Assembly (NCBI GenBank): GCA_026745465.1
Contig: JACYXH010000813.1
Coordinates: 2,589,892 to 2,653,891, forward strand
Direction of reading: 5' to 3'
Source of the DNA: Lota lota
Taxonomy: Eukaryota; Chordata; Actinopteri; Gadiformes; Lotidae
DNA: 64,000 nt
Below the pieces are notes generated by a model. It did not search any database and was not told the DNA's origin. It worked only from the letters and a program-made list of their open reading frames with translations. Within the stretch, counting starts at the first letter, position 1, and each line of letters opens with the position of its first letter. Shown here piece after piece: positions 51,314 to 63,474 of the stretch. The translations under genes were made by a program, and so were the position numbers.

Positions 51314-51450
51314 ATTTAACGAGGTCTCGGAAGCTAGGCTACAGCTGATATTATTATGCTAAACTCTACCTTGAATTGCCGCAGTTTCTCTTGTTGTTCG
51401 CTGCTTAATGCGCCAAGGTCCCGTTTATCCAGCCCCTCTTTTCTAGCCAT
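50487..51450 (-). CDS. riiad1: RIIa domain-containing protein 1
   Basis: Small protein carrying a dimerization/docking domain like that of the PKA regulatory subunit RII; such proteins are often linked to cilia and sperm flagella. Four short exons join in frame: 51370-51450, 51133-51209, 50852-50898 and 50487-50554, giving 90 residues (human 92). The product starts MARKEGLDKRDLGALS and continues with IKTRIDNEKYLRSHPEID and REVFLKRPSDIREFAAEHF, which track human RIIAD1 (KIQTRIANEKYLRTHKEVE, REIFLKRPDNILEFAADYF). A poly(A) signal, aataaa, lies at 50,477-50,482 on the minus strand, directly after the stop. No single open frame reveals this gene, because every exon is under 85 bp. Confidence 0.92.
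51261..51310. repeat. (TA)n microsatellite
   Basis: About 25 TA units in riiad1 intron 1. Confidence 0.93.
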
Positions 51451-51897
51451 TGTGTTACTGGCCTACTTCCCTTTAGCCTCGCTTGTTAGCCTACATGCTG
51501 TAGTTATTGCCCATTACTTACATTTGCGAGCGGTAACGTCAGCTATGTTAAGAAAAAACATTCATGTCACCTGTTGTTGACAAATCACAGATTACCATGG
51601 TAACAAACTCTGGCAATGATGCAACTGTCCGCATGGTGGCAATATAACCCAACCTCAGTTGATCTTCAGAGTTGACAACTCAAGCTTTGTTTACTTTTTC
51701 ATGTTTGCATTGCAAACTAACAAGTAGCGGCGCAAGCAGCTTGGGCATGAAACCCATTTCTTCAAGAAAATATATTAAAATAATGTAGACTGTGTATATA
51801 AACATCATAAAAAGTTGATTTATATAGTAATACGATAGAAGCAGGAGACATAACAAACAAAGGATCCAAGAATCTGATCTGTGATGGTCCATTTACT
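51451..51897. other. riiad1 promoter side and il6r 3' UTR
   Basis: riiad1 and il6r lie head to tail on the minus strand with about 450 bp between coding regions. No further feature seen. Confidence 0.5.
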
Positions 51898-53910
51898 TTA
51901 AAGACATTTCGGCCCAGCCTGTTGAGGAAGGTTCTCTCTGTCTGTCTGGAGCAGGAAGTAGCTTGTATTGTTGAAACTGATTGCTTCTCTCCTCTTCTCT
52001 GGCTTCCCATCTGTCTCTCTCTTGTCCTCCTCTCCATCCTCCTCCTCCTCTTCCTGTTCTTCCACTTCATTGGGCAGGGGGTCTTTGTAGCGGGCAGGGG
52101 TGAAAGTCACTAGTGCGTGGCCTTCCTGGGGTTGTGGTGTTGCGGCCGTGGTGGTGGCCGTGTGGAGCTGGGGGTGCGGGTTGGCTGCGCACACGGTGAC
52201 CATGTTGAAATTATGAAGCTTTGAGACAAACTTCTTCCTGTGCCTGCCACAGAAAAAAAACTATTAAGTGAACAACTCATGTTTCTGAGAGACTAGACGT
52301 GTGTTATTAAAATGATTATAAACGTTTTGCTTCTTGTCAAAATGTGAATCTACTGTATTTAATATTAATACAATAGGGTAGTCATTTAGAACAACATGCT
52401 TGCATCACGTTACATTTCAACATGATTCATCTGTGCCTGCTGGTGGTATGATGCATGCAAAAATGTAAAACTGCAGGTATACCTGAATGCATACACAGCC
52501 AGTGCAAGGGAGAGGAGAACACACATGCCAGAAATCCACAGGGAGTGAAGCCACACCTGGTCCTGGATCTGCTCTGATTCAGAGGCTGGGGTAAACAGGA
52601 AGCAGGGCGCCATAGTGAGGGACAGGTTTGTTGTGCTTTCAAGACTCTCAAGTGAATTTCATTAACAATTGTCTGTTTCTACAGTAGCCCAATTTCCTTT
52701 TGGAATCCAGGGGGCGAAGGGCACACACACGCTACACACACACACACACACACACGCACACATCCTCCATCCTGTTCTTACTAGAGGGGTAGTCTATCCC
52801 AGATCCTTCTGAGTACATGTAGAGCGGGTCCTGCCGGGCCAAGAAGAGGAGAAACATGATGCAACATGATTGAGTAAAAGAAGAACAAACAACTGCACTT
52901 AATGCTTTTGTTGATAAGAACGATGCGTTTGCTGTATTTTGCCATCGCTCAACGCTATGTCACATGATTCATTGCTGATTGATTGTAGCTCCATCCAATT
53001 GGATCCAGAGGCTATTTTGGTCTGCTCCCATTGATAACACTCCATGTAAATCCAAAATGAACTTAAGAGGTTCCAGATTAATATGCATTTGCGAATTGGT
53101 CTGGGGATGTCAGGCTAGGTCAATACATCTAGGAAACTACTTGATTTATTATCAATGGAATAACTAGCTAACTAACTGCTAACTAGCAAGCAATCTAATA
53201 ACATTAGTATATCTAAATGTTTTTATTGTTAAATGATATATATAATGTAATGTTATGCCAAGTCGAACATGTGTTTTGAGAGGGTGAAACATGACTGCAA
53301 TGTGTAAAATATAATAATAATAATAATAACGTGAATACAGAACCGGAACCTTTACCATGACGTTACTGTAGGCTAAAGCCTCGTTGACTGTCTTATTTCT
53401 ACATGACCCTTCGTAGGTCAGAGAGAGAGAGAGAAGTTTCTTACCACTGTCGCGGCTCGATCAGTACTCCACAATGGCACAGGCGGTGCTTGAGGGAACA
53501 GAGGTGAACACGCGTTGTTAAAACCTCATGCACATGGTATAGGCTTAGATAATCCTAACTTACTCTGAGTTTATGATGTAATTGGGGAGGGTACAAATCG
53601 AAACAGATTGAGAGAAACTGTGTGGAATGTTTACAATTACTTACAAGCACACAAGCCTTTGTGTCTTTGTACAATTTAAAAAATACATTTGATAATTCAT
53701 AATACATTAGAGTTCCATCTTAATGTCTTTTTACCAATCAGATCATTTTATGTTGCTTTTTAATCACTATCAGACCTTGTTACTCAGCATTCTTTTTTAT
53801 TTCAAAGTGCACTGTATCTACTGTATAAAACAAAACATGTTGGATTGATGAATTGATCAGTGAGCACACAGCAGATATATATATCATAACAGAAACTTGA
53901 GGGAAGAGGA

Positions 53911-53979
<69 letters not shown>

Positions 53980-56725
53980 CTTGATACAAAAATGCAAGTT
54001 GGGGTTGCACATAGAGAACTGTATAACGTGGTGTTTACACTTTTCTTAAGAATCTCTTGAGATAATGATCTGATGAACAGTAAAAGAATGCAGGATTTCC
54101 TGGTCCGGAGAATTTCCCATCCCAGCCACAATAACAATGACTGTGTAACAATGAATATATATTTATATAAATATGTATCTGATGCCAGGTTTATCAATAG
54201 TTAAAAATGTCATAATAAAAGTGAATACAATCTTCATTTCAAGAGGCATAACTTATATTCTCAATTTGGACAACAAAGGGTTGTTTATGTGATAACCGTG
54301 CCCACTTGGATTGTTGGTTTGCTCCCCGACCATAAAGGAAGGAAATAGGAGCCCTCCCTCTCCAGGTTGTCATGACTACTTTTGTCTGTGGGCAGTGGGG
54401 TTGGGTTGATTTTACATGCATTTCGTAATAATTGACCTACACAGAGGTAGCGCCTACCTTCTCAAAGTACATTTCAACAACACATTTAGCTCTAGTGCTC
54501 TAAAAATCCACAAATATTCTTTGTTTGGGGATTTCTCATGGGTGGTGTTGTGCGTATTCGTCTGTTAACGTCCCCTTACTCCGTCTAATGAGTAGCTGGC
54601 TGGGCATCGCTGCCATAATGACCAATGGAAGGGGCCCCTCCTTCCAAACTAAAAAAAATGCAGCACTGTGTAGCATTAGTTGATGTGATGCTGATTGTAT
54701 TCCTAGTACCAGGGTGGCTGTTACCTAGCCTTGAGAGACCATCCAGATATTCACGTTTACGTTTTGCAATGAATATCAGTCTGGCCTAGTAATTGAGCTC
54801 CAAATTACTTACGTTGTTCAAAAATCTCGAGCCAAAAAACAAAACAAAACTACTTAAGTACACTCCTGCTCTCTTCACTGTTGCCGAATCAGATTTAAGG
54901 TATAGCAAAACTATATTTTAATCTGAAGAAACCCTTATGTGCAGATTTCTATTAATCTATAAACATTGTTAGTAAAAAAAATTTGATTTATTTTGATTTG
55001 TCCTGAAGTGAAACCCTGAGTGTTGATTGGTCCTATCATTTGTAATTTTTGAGAAAAGGCTTTCAACAGGACTGAGTCCAGACTGATTTGCAGAGAAACA
55101 GAATGTGAACCAGTGAGATCGGGATGGTCTCACAAGGCTAGCTGTTACCTGTCCAACTGTATGCGTATACAGGTGTGCTCCAGTCACTCCACAGCCCATC
55201 ATATTCATCCTTGGCTCGGAGATGTATCACATACTCCACCATAGGCAGCACATCTCTGATGGTGTACTGCTGGCTTTTGATGGTGTCTCTCTGTGTACAA
55301 CATATGAACAAATACAACGATTATTTGAAACAAATCTTTCAGATAAATCGTTCAGATAAATCTTTCAGCTCTTTCAGACAAATCTTTCGACAGCAAAGTG
55401 ACCGGTGGCACCAGTAAAACATAGATGAATCCTGTTCAGGGGGCGGTTTCATGCAGTTGAAATTTACTACAATGAACCGTGGCCATGCCACCTCAATCAT
55501 CATCCGGGGCTCTGACACATAAGGCCTGCTCAGGGAACCGTTATGAATGAGGACAGCACAAGGCTTAACTCGCCTGCCAGGCCTGCAAGGAGCCTAGGCA
55601 GCCAGCTCTCCAACAGCGGATTCAACCCAGGCTTTAACCCGGGTGGTGTTTGGAGAAACAAAGAGGTGATGTAGGGTCAGGGGATAGACATGAATGGGGT
55701 CTGTACTACATCAGCAAGGCTCCTGGTACTCCAGACTTCCACCCATCTGGCTGCTCCAAGGCCAACCCTAGATCTCTTGCCACCATCACCCAAGCAACCG
55801 CCCAGAAACCATCAACCAAACAGCTTCCTGGAGGCCATCATAAGGCCGGACGAGCGCTTGGCTTTTGAGCCGGCAGCCAAGAGGAAAAGGGCCGTGGCAA
55901 TTTATTTCACAGACGGTTGCCAGAAGCTTGAAGCTCACGTGACCAACATGAGCTCAACTTAAATGATTGAATTGCATTTTACCATCTTCAAATGGTTACT
56001 TTACACGATAACAGCGTTATTTCCCACAGTAAACGCATAATTCAAAGAGACCATAGAAATGAAGATAAGATAATGATAGATAAGTCTTGTTTTAAGTTAT
56101 ATAATCATCTGTGTGATGACCTTAAAAGATACACTGTTTGATACATTCAATGAATCACTTGATTTATTGTCAATTTCCACTTTACAGTCCGTTGGCATAG
56201 GTTACCATACTGACCAGTTAAGTAGCATTCGCTGGTGTAGTGGCTTTTACCATCCACAGGGGGGGTTATGTTCACTGATTGACATCACCAACACCGGCAT
56301 TATGTGCGAAGCGATTAAACCTCTGCTACAGTTTGTCGGTGATAAGGAAAAAGGAAAATGAAGAATAATGTGGTATCACAGGCCCCTGTGATGTAACTGT
56401 ATTGTAAGCATTGTGTGAGCGCATAACCATTCATTAATCACATTTTAAGTCAGCATTTTTCATCTGCGAAAGTCAAAGTATGTCGTCATCTTAGCTGCAT
56501 AAGAACACAAATTGTGCACAAAAGTGGCAGAAATACATACGTCACTGTGAAAACATTACAGTCCATTACATCTTGAGCAAAGCAGCTGTGTTTTGTAGAG
56601 GTCATGATTTATCTTTGCTGTGTATTAATAAATGTTACTTATATGGACAAAACCTAATGCTCAGAATTCCTGTGAAAATAAAAACCAGCAAATGCATGTA
56701 CCATCACACACACACAAATACACAA

Positions 56726-56766
<41 letters not shown>

Positions 56767-59700
56767 TGCACACACATGCATGCACACACACGCACACTCA
56801 AACTGACACACACACACAGCCCGTTACACATACAGAGTACGTACCACAAAACACTTCCCCAGCCCGTACCTGTAATGCCTGGGAGTCCAGGGAGATGGCG
56901 GGCCTGTAGCTGATCTCATAGACGAGCTCGTAGTACTGGTCATGACGCTTCCAGGAGCAGGGAAAGCGCCAGCTCACCCTGAGCATCCTCTCGTGGCCCT
57001 TCACGGCCCGCACCGCCACCGCAGATGGGGGGTCTGGTTTAACTGGGAGCATACATGATCATCAATATAAGGGAGGAGGGAAGGAAAGACACACACACAA
57101 ACACACACACATACACACACACACACACACACACCCCTTCACACACACACACACACACACTCACCCACACACACACACACGCACACACACACATACATTA
57201 TCTCTCTCACTCACACACACACACACACCCACCCACACACACTCTACAAAAGACACTCACTGATGCCCAGTGGTATGAAGCTCTGCAGGGTGCTGGTGGC
57301 GTTCCCAGCGATGTTGGTGACACACAGGTAGGCCATGTGGAGGACCCTCTTCTCCTCCTCCTTGTGGTCCAGGGCGCACCAGCAGCGCAAAGGACGCCCT
57401 GAGAAGGAGCAGTTGAGCCGAGAGAAGGAGCCCGAGGTGCTGGGGAGGAGTCAATGGGAGGGTGGCGCTTTAGTGGTGTATCGACAGAAAGAAAGGAAGA
57501 CAGAAGGAAAGGAAGGAATAAGTAGGAAGAAACAAAGACAGACATACAAACAGACAGTCAAATAGACATACAGACAGACATACAAACATACAGGTTGACA
57601 GGCAGACAGACAGACAAACAGACAGATAGGTTGACATATAGACAGGCATACAGACAGACAGCTACTTACCCTTTGTCTAGGTAGAGATAGCAGTGGGGTT
57701 GCACGATGACAGGCTGCTGCGGTGTCCATTCACAGCGTATCTTGCTGCTAGGCGACCTTTTATAGCAGTTCATGATAGGTTGCTCAGGAGGAGCTGAAAC
57801 AAATGGAAGCCATAGAGAGAGATAACATTCAGGGTTTAGAGGAGAAAACCAAAGATATATATTTTCCAATGTATGTGGCTTCCAATGCTTTGCATTGTTT
57901 GAAATACACCTACGAAAAGTGTTGCTTTTTTGTTTGCATTGTCTATTCAAGGCATAGTCTATTCCCGGTCCAGACGTGTCATATATTGAGGCTGAAAACA
58001 GAGACAATAGCGAAGGGGCAGCCTTGTCTAGTGAGCTAGCCATTCCATTTCTCAGTGTGCTATGAGCAGTGGCACTACAGCACCATCTGCGGATTGTTGT
58101 TCATTTGTTAAGTTATGGTTTAAAGACCCTTTTCACAGAAGTGTCATCGTAGGGCATCGCAGGACCTCTGTGAAAAGGGTCTATTCTGCAACACTTGCAT
58201 TAGTCAGCCTGTGATTCTTGAGTGTTAAGAGGAAGGAAACCTCCAGGAAAGTTAGGAATCACATATGTCTCTGTTTCAAACGTTTACGATGGCCAGTAAA
58301 CCTGGTCATGTTCAGCAGGCAGTATCAGTGCTCACCTGCAACGATCACTTTCAATGAAGACAGCACCTTTCTTCTGTGGTGACAGCTGTACCTCCCGCTG
58401 TGATCTGCGCTCACTGAGGATATAGACACTGCTGCTCCCTCATTCCTCTCAAAGACCCCCTCTCTGAATCTCAGAGTCCTGCCGTTCATCCTCCACTGTG
58501 GCTTCCTCCCCCGGCCGCCTTCCTCCACATCCCCGTGGTTTGCTTTGCTGTCCACGTCCCCCACCGGCCAATCAGATTCAGCAAGTGTTACTACGCCTCC
58601 TCTGGTTGGCCAGAGCGTGTAAGCAGTGGGAGTGGCCTTGTGTTCTAGAGAAACACGTCTCAGGGGACTGTCTCGTTGTTTCTGGCTATTATCAGAGGGG
58701 GTTTGTTGTCCGTTCCCCCTGGTAACAATGTTTATGGGGCTGTGGGTGTTGTTTCTGACTGAATCTGCATTCCCCTTGGTGTGGCGTGTTTGGTTCAGAA
58801 ACATCCGGATGTCCCCGGATGTCCCACATGCCCCACATGCAGGAGGGGGCATGTGGGGAGTGGTATGTTCCTCCACTCTGGCAGTCGGGGTCTTGAAGGG
58901 GACGTCAACCTCCAGCCCATCCAGCTTCACCTGACCAGCGCAGGTGAGGGAGAGGTGCCTGCCTGGGGCCACCACCAGCACACCCGGAGCCGGCCCTAAA
59001 ACAGAACAGACATCTATTGAAGTAGGACTACAGTCATTATGCAAGCACATGTTCACCACTGTTTGTGTAAACACTATTTACTGTTTTGTAGTTTTACAGA
59101 TTAATCTTTCTTCTTGTTTTCACTTTCACTTGAGTTGCATCAATTATGGGGTGCCGTTTGTAAACTTTTAGATTTAGCAAATAAACACCCCTCCAAAATG
59201 CACTGCGATTTTCATGTCACTTTTTCACATATATAAAATTTGAATTATACGCTAAATCTAAAATCGAAATCCTAAATCGAAATGTTATATCTAAAATTAA
59301 ATCTTATATCTAAATTTAAATCCTAAATCTAAATGCTAAATCTGAAGCAAAATCTTATATCCAAATCTAAATGCTAAATCTCAATGCTAAATCTAAATCC
59401 TGAATCTAAATCTACATCCTAAATCTAAATCTACATTTTATATCTAAATCTAAATCTTATATCTAAATCTAAACGCTAAATCTTATATCTAAATGTAAAT
59501 CCTAAATTGAAATTGAAATCCTGAATCTAAATCCTAAATACGCACAACGATATGCAAATTTTCATACATATACTAATTAGTTCTGACTCCTAAATAGTCA
59601 AATTTCGGGGGCGGCTTCAGCATTGGGCAAGAAATGCGCGCACGGACATCAGTTCACGCTTTTTGAAATCTTGCTCATATCAATCTGGCAAAATGGCGAA

Positions 59701-60687
59701 TTCTGGCGATTTAGCTAGTATTATACAAGGCGCGGTTGCAGCTGGGGTAACAGCAGCTCTGCAGCAGAGCCACTTAGAGCTCTGCTCTGCAGGTCCGATC
59801 GGACAACTGCTGTCCGTGCGCGCATTTCCTGCCCAATGCACGCGATGCCGCCCCCGAAATATGACTGGTTAGGAGTCAGAACTAATTAGTATATGTATGA
59901 AATTAGCATATCAGTTGTATGTATTTAGGATTTAGATTTAGGATTTAGATTTTGGATGTAGATTTAGATTTAGATTTAGCATTTAGCATTTAGATTTAGC
60001 ATTTAGATTTAGATATAAAGATTTAGATTTCTATATAAGATTTAGCTTCCGATTTAGCATTTCGATTTAGGATTTCGATTTAGATGTATGACTTAGATTT
60101 CGATATACAATGTAGATTTAGATTTAGGATGTCAATTTAGATTCAAGATTTAGATTTAACATATAATTAAAATGTTATACATGTGAAAAAGTGACGTGAA
60201 AATTGCAGTGCATTTTGGAGGGGTGCTTATTTGCTAAATCTGGGAAAAATTAAGCAAAGCTCGAGATAAATCTGGAACAAGTGAAGCACGTTTTTTAGCA
60301 GCAAAAGTTTTACAACGGCAACCCATAATACATTTCCCAAGAAAAATCATTTTTTTCAATACTTCCTCTTTAAATACGTTTCTCCTCCCAACTGTTTGCT
60401 TCATGGCCTGTCGCTCATTTCTGTCGCTGATCTTAATGTTCTGTGTTTCTCTGATTTACATTTAGCCATTTACATTTGGGTCTACATCGGTGGCTCCAGA
60501 TGTAGGCATACACTCAGAATTCTGCAGATACTGAGTGAACTCGGCCAACCTTTGCTTTGTTTGTGTGGGCAAAGATGTCCTTCAATCTGCGATAGGATCC
60601 TTCTCTGAATGTCAAAAGTCCATTTTAGCACAACAAGGACTGACTTACAAAAACACCCCACACGTAGCAACACGCACGCGTGCCCAT

Positions 60688-60747
<60 letters not shown>

Positions 60748-60849
60748 ACACACACACACACACATGCAAACACAAATAAACACACACGCAAACACAAATA
60801 TACACACACAAACACGAGCGCACGCACTTACAAACGTACACACACACCC

Positions 60850-60894
<45 letters not shown>

Positions 60895-60903
60895 ACACAC
60901 GCA

Positions 60904-60943
<40 letters not shown>

Positions 60944-61345
60944 ATACTATATCGTGGTGAATGGACAGTAAGTAAACTGTATGGGATACTTTGTAGAATA
61001 TGGTCAGTAATGGTGCAGTAACAATTACATAGGCTACAATCGTTTAGAAACCACACATCAATTATGTTGTCTATTATGTATTTAATTCTCTTTTACTACT
61101 TTACTACTACTTCAAAAAAGCAGAGGACGTCCACAAATAAGGCAATAATTGTCTTACATAAAATCGCACAAGCCTTATACGATTTCTTATCAAAAGTTTT
61201 TTTATTTTTTTTAAAGGCAACCCTGTTGTTCGTTCATTTTCTGAACGTTGAACTCACCTTCTTTAAGACACGTTCCCTCGAATAAACCAATGACCGGAGA
61301 CACACACAGAGCAGCAGCACAGAGTAGCGGTACTAAAACACGCAT
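51898..61345 (-). CDS. il6r: Interleukin-6 receptor subunit alpha
   Basis: Cell-surface type I cytokine receptor that binds IL-6 and then engages gp130. Ten exons join in frame: 61258-61345, 58336-58995, 57670-57793, 57261-57439, 56870-57042, 55149-55290, 53445-53488, 52782-52830, 52483-52585 and 51898-52243, giving 635 residues (human 468). Signal peptide MRVLVPLLCAAALCVSPVIG; Ig domain with Cys48, Trp197 and Cys234; fibronectin-like cytokine-binding region with NCYKRSPSSKIRCEW; WSDWS box (exon 6); a membrane segment of about 23 residues (HSLWISGMCVLLSLALAVYAF, about 499-521); and an acidic cytoplasmic tail with EEQEEEEEDGEED. The Ig exon is about 130 residues longer than usual. IL11RA and CNTFR are alternatives of similar layout; a true membrane segment, a long tail and 1q21-type neighbours favour il6r. 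Confidence 0.87.
53911..53977. repeat. (TG)n microsatellite
   Basis: About 32 TG units with one TTTG interruption, in an il6r intron. Confidence 0.93.
54726..55140. mobile_element. Short DNA transposon at the il6r exon 6 donor
   Basis: A 415-bp non-coding block with inverted ends tagccttgagagaccatcc (54,726 on) and tagccttgtgagaccatccc (read inward from 55,140). It is flanked by a 9-bp direct repeat gctgttacc at 54,717-54,725 and 55,141-55,149. The right copy contains the il6r exon 6 splice donor and the last exon base (55,149). An 8-9 bp duplication fits hAT or Mutator-like elements; the superfamily is not settled. Confidence 0.75.
56707..56816. repeat. (CA)n-rich simple repeat
   Basis: Interrupted CA repeat with CACG and CATG variants, in the il6r intron after exon 5. 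Confidence 0.9.
57090..57242. repeat. Interrupted (CA)n filling an il6r intron
   Basis: The intron between exons 4 and 5 is only about 218 bp (57,043-57,260), and roughly 150 bp of it is CA-rich repeat. Confidence 0.9.
57535..57660. repeat. Imperfect (CAGA)n-type repeat
   Basis: Degenerate acagacag/acatacag units in the il6r intron between exons 3 and 4, ending next to the exon 3 donor. Confidence 0.85.
59143..60330. mobile_element. Fold-back element made of CTAAAT-type repeats
   Basis: In il6r intron 1. Two long inverted arms (about 59,143-59,651 and 59,808-60,330) begin ttatggggtgccgtt on the left and match aacggcaacccataa on the right. Inside the ends, both share a cctccaaaatgcactgc block, then dozens of degenerate (CTAAAT)n units in opposite sense, then a complex inner block with cgggggcgg and gcgcgcacggacag-like text. 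The loop (about 59,652-59,807) contains the start of an open frame, MANSGDLASIIQGAVAAGVT, that runs into the right arm. The right arm has about 70 extra bp near 60,242-60,302. Probably a non-autonomous DNA transposon; superfamily unknown. Confidence 0.8.
60690..60940. repeat. Compound (CA)n microsatellite
   Basis: Two long CA tracts joined by ACAAATA/ACACG variants, in il6r intron 1. It generates several meaningless His-Thr and Cys-Val open frames on both strands. Confidence 0.95.
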
Positions 61346-63474
61346 CTTCCCGCATCCACGGGATTGGCTTTAATGTTTGAAACCCGTTGGAAACTCGTAA
61401 CAAAGGCTACTTGTTCTATTACAGAAGTACTTTGCCAGTACAGCAGCAACAAACATGTTGATGAGTCTACTTGAGCTGATAAAAACACCCGTAGAGAGTC
61501 GGTGCGTAGAGACTCCGTGGTTTCCCCTTTCTTGAACCCGTTGGGTTGTGAAACACTCGTCTCTGCCCTCTTCCTAAGAGCAGCCTTTTGTATTTTTTTT
61601 TATCTCTGAGTTGCAACGACGAAATTGGCTAATATGTGTAAAATAATGACCTACATTGAAATTTGACCTACATTAACATACAGAACAATAGGCCATTTTA
61701 TAATTTAGTTAAAAAAACGAATGCTGTAAAATACAAATATATAAAAAACAAAATGTATACTTTTTGTCGCTGTTAATTTATTCATTGTCTTATAATCCTC
61801 ATCATTGTTATTATTACTATTATCATTATCAAACGATGGATGGATCATCCTATCCATGGCATACATAAGACAGTTGAAAAAAAAGGTTTATTGGGTCGAG
61901 TAAAAATAAACAGACAAACAAACTCCACGCCATAACAACCTCAGTTAGCTTTATTCCAAGACCACTCCAAACGTTTACTCTTTACGTTTTTTATTTATTC
62001 CCGCACTGCTTAATATGCTGCTTCATTGGCTACCAGTTGTAGTAGTAGCAGTAAGAGTGCACGATGATCTGTTCTCAGGTTATAAATGTTCTACCACTCG
62101 CCTATTTTTGGGTCGGTACTTGACCAAACCATTTGTAACACAGAATATTTCCCCTGCTGGTGTGGAAGGGTCACATGATGAAATAGTTCTCAGCGAGGGT
62201 TTGGGAGTTAGACTTCAGCTGTAGTTCGTTCCGATCTTGAAAAACAACTAGGCTACAACAAATGTCAAGCACCCTTTTATTATACCTGTATAGGCCTACT
62301 TATTCCACACACTTCTAAAAATAATTGGTATATGTCTCGTTATTATAGTATGTCTTTCTGTTGCCAAGCCACATAAATAAACAAAATAAATGTAAAGTAA
62401 AACCTCAAGTATGGCTTTTTCAGCAATGTTATCAGAGATTCATACTATCCTCCCCCACAGTTAGCTCAGTACCCGCTTGAATTGCAAACCAAGGAGACAG
62501 GCAATGAGAGAGAAAGCTCCCTTCTAATTCTGGCAGCAGTGCTGTGTTTCTCTCATCAATGTGATGTATATAACCAAGAGTCACCACCTGCAGAGGTAGG
62601 AGCAGTAGGAGAAACCGACAGTTAAAGCCTGTTATTGTTGTGTTCAGTACATTTAAAATAACGTTCTCACTGAGAACGACAGTAAACACAGACTTTAAAA
62701 CCCCAACCCCAGAGGTTTTCCACCTGTAACTGACTTATTTGGACTATTTCCACCACCGTAGGGTTATTTTGATGCATCTATAGAACTGTTGCAAGAAAAA
62801 TAATTAGCAAAATACTATTTCTACGCAACGATCCACATGTTCCCAATGCTGCCCTCACAGCAAAAACCTGTACAATAAACCGACTGGGAGAGCATATACA
62901 TAGAACGACCCTTGACCTTTTTTTCTTGGGTCTACCAGTCAGTAAAAATATCACGATACTGCACGGGGCTACAGCTTGCATGGGAGAAAATCCTAAAGAT
63001 TTGATCCAACTTCCTCTTATGGGCTTTAAACGTTTACTATTTGTGTCATGAAATGTGGTTATGGCTCTGTCATATCATATTGCATCACATTTGTATATAT
63101 GCTTGGATTAGAGGGAGAGTAGTCAAGATAAATAAGTTGCAATATGTTGTGGCATCCAGTGGATCTTTGGATACAATGATATCACCTTGATCATAGACCT
63201 TTACTTAACAACCCTCTTTTGCTTTTTTAGATAGATAATGTTGTAAGTGTTGTTCTGAGTTCATGTTCAAGCCGCACACGGTGATCGGCGCCGGAAATAA
63301 TATTTTGAGCTATTCACCAGTAGGGAAAGTGTATTGAACTTTCCTTTCAGGGTTGCTTTGCTATGGTATGTCCACTCCTATCTGTCCAGAATAATTATGG
63401 ACTGATACAGCAGCAGTCTCCTTCCAAACATTCCAGGATTCTTCCCTCGGCTGGATGACCTCCTCCGGGGATCC
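61346..63474. other. il6r upstream region; no gene established
   Basis: Promoter side of il6r, then AT-rich DNA. One minus-strand segment, about 62,438-62,588, follows a pyrimidine-rich stretch and cag and reads VVTLGYIHHIDERNTALLPE onward to a stop; it could be a terminal exon of the gene to the right, but no homology supports it. Confidence 0.4.

Noticed and set aside
59220-60180. CRISPR-like or satellite interpretation of the CTAAAT array
   Set aside because: Units are degenerate, lack spacers and are arranged as inverted arms with unique ends, which fits a fold-back mobile element.
51898-61345. il11ra or cntfr as the identity of the cytokine receptor
   Set aside because: Similar Ig plus cytokine-domain layout, but a clear membrane segment with a long acidic tail and the 1q21-type neighbours favour il6r.
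62438-62588. Possible terminal exon with VVTLGYIHHIDERNT
   Set aside because: It has an acceptor-like cag and a stop, but no partner exon or known protein supports it; kept only as a note.
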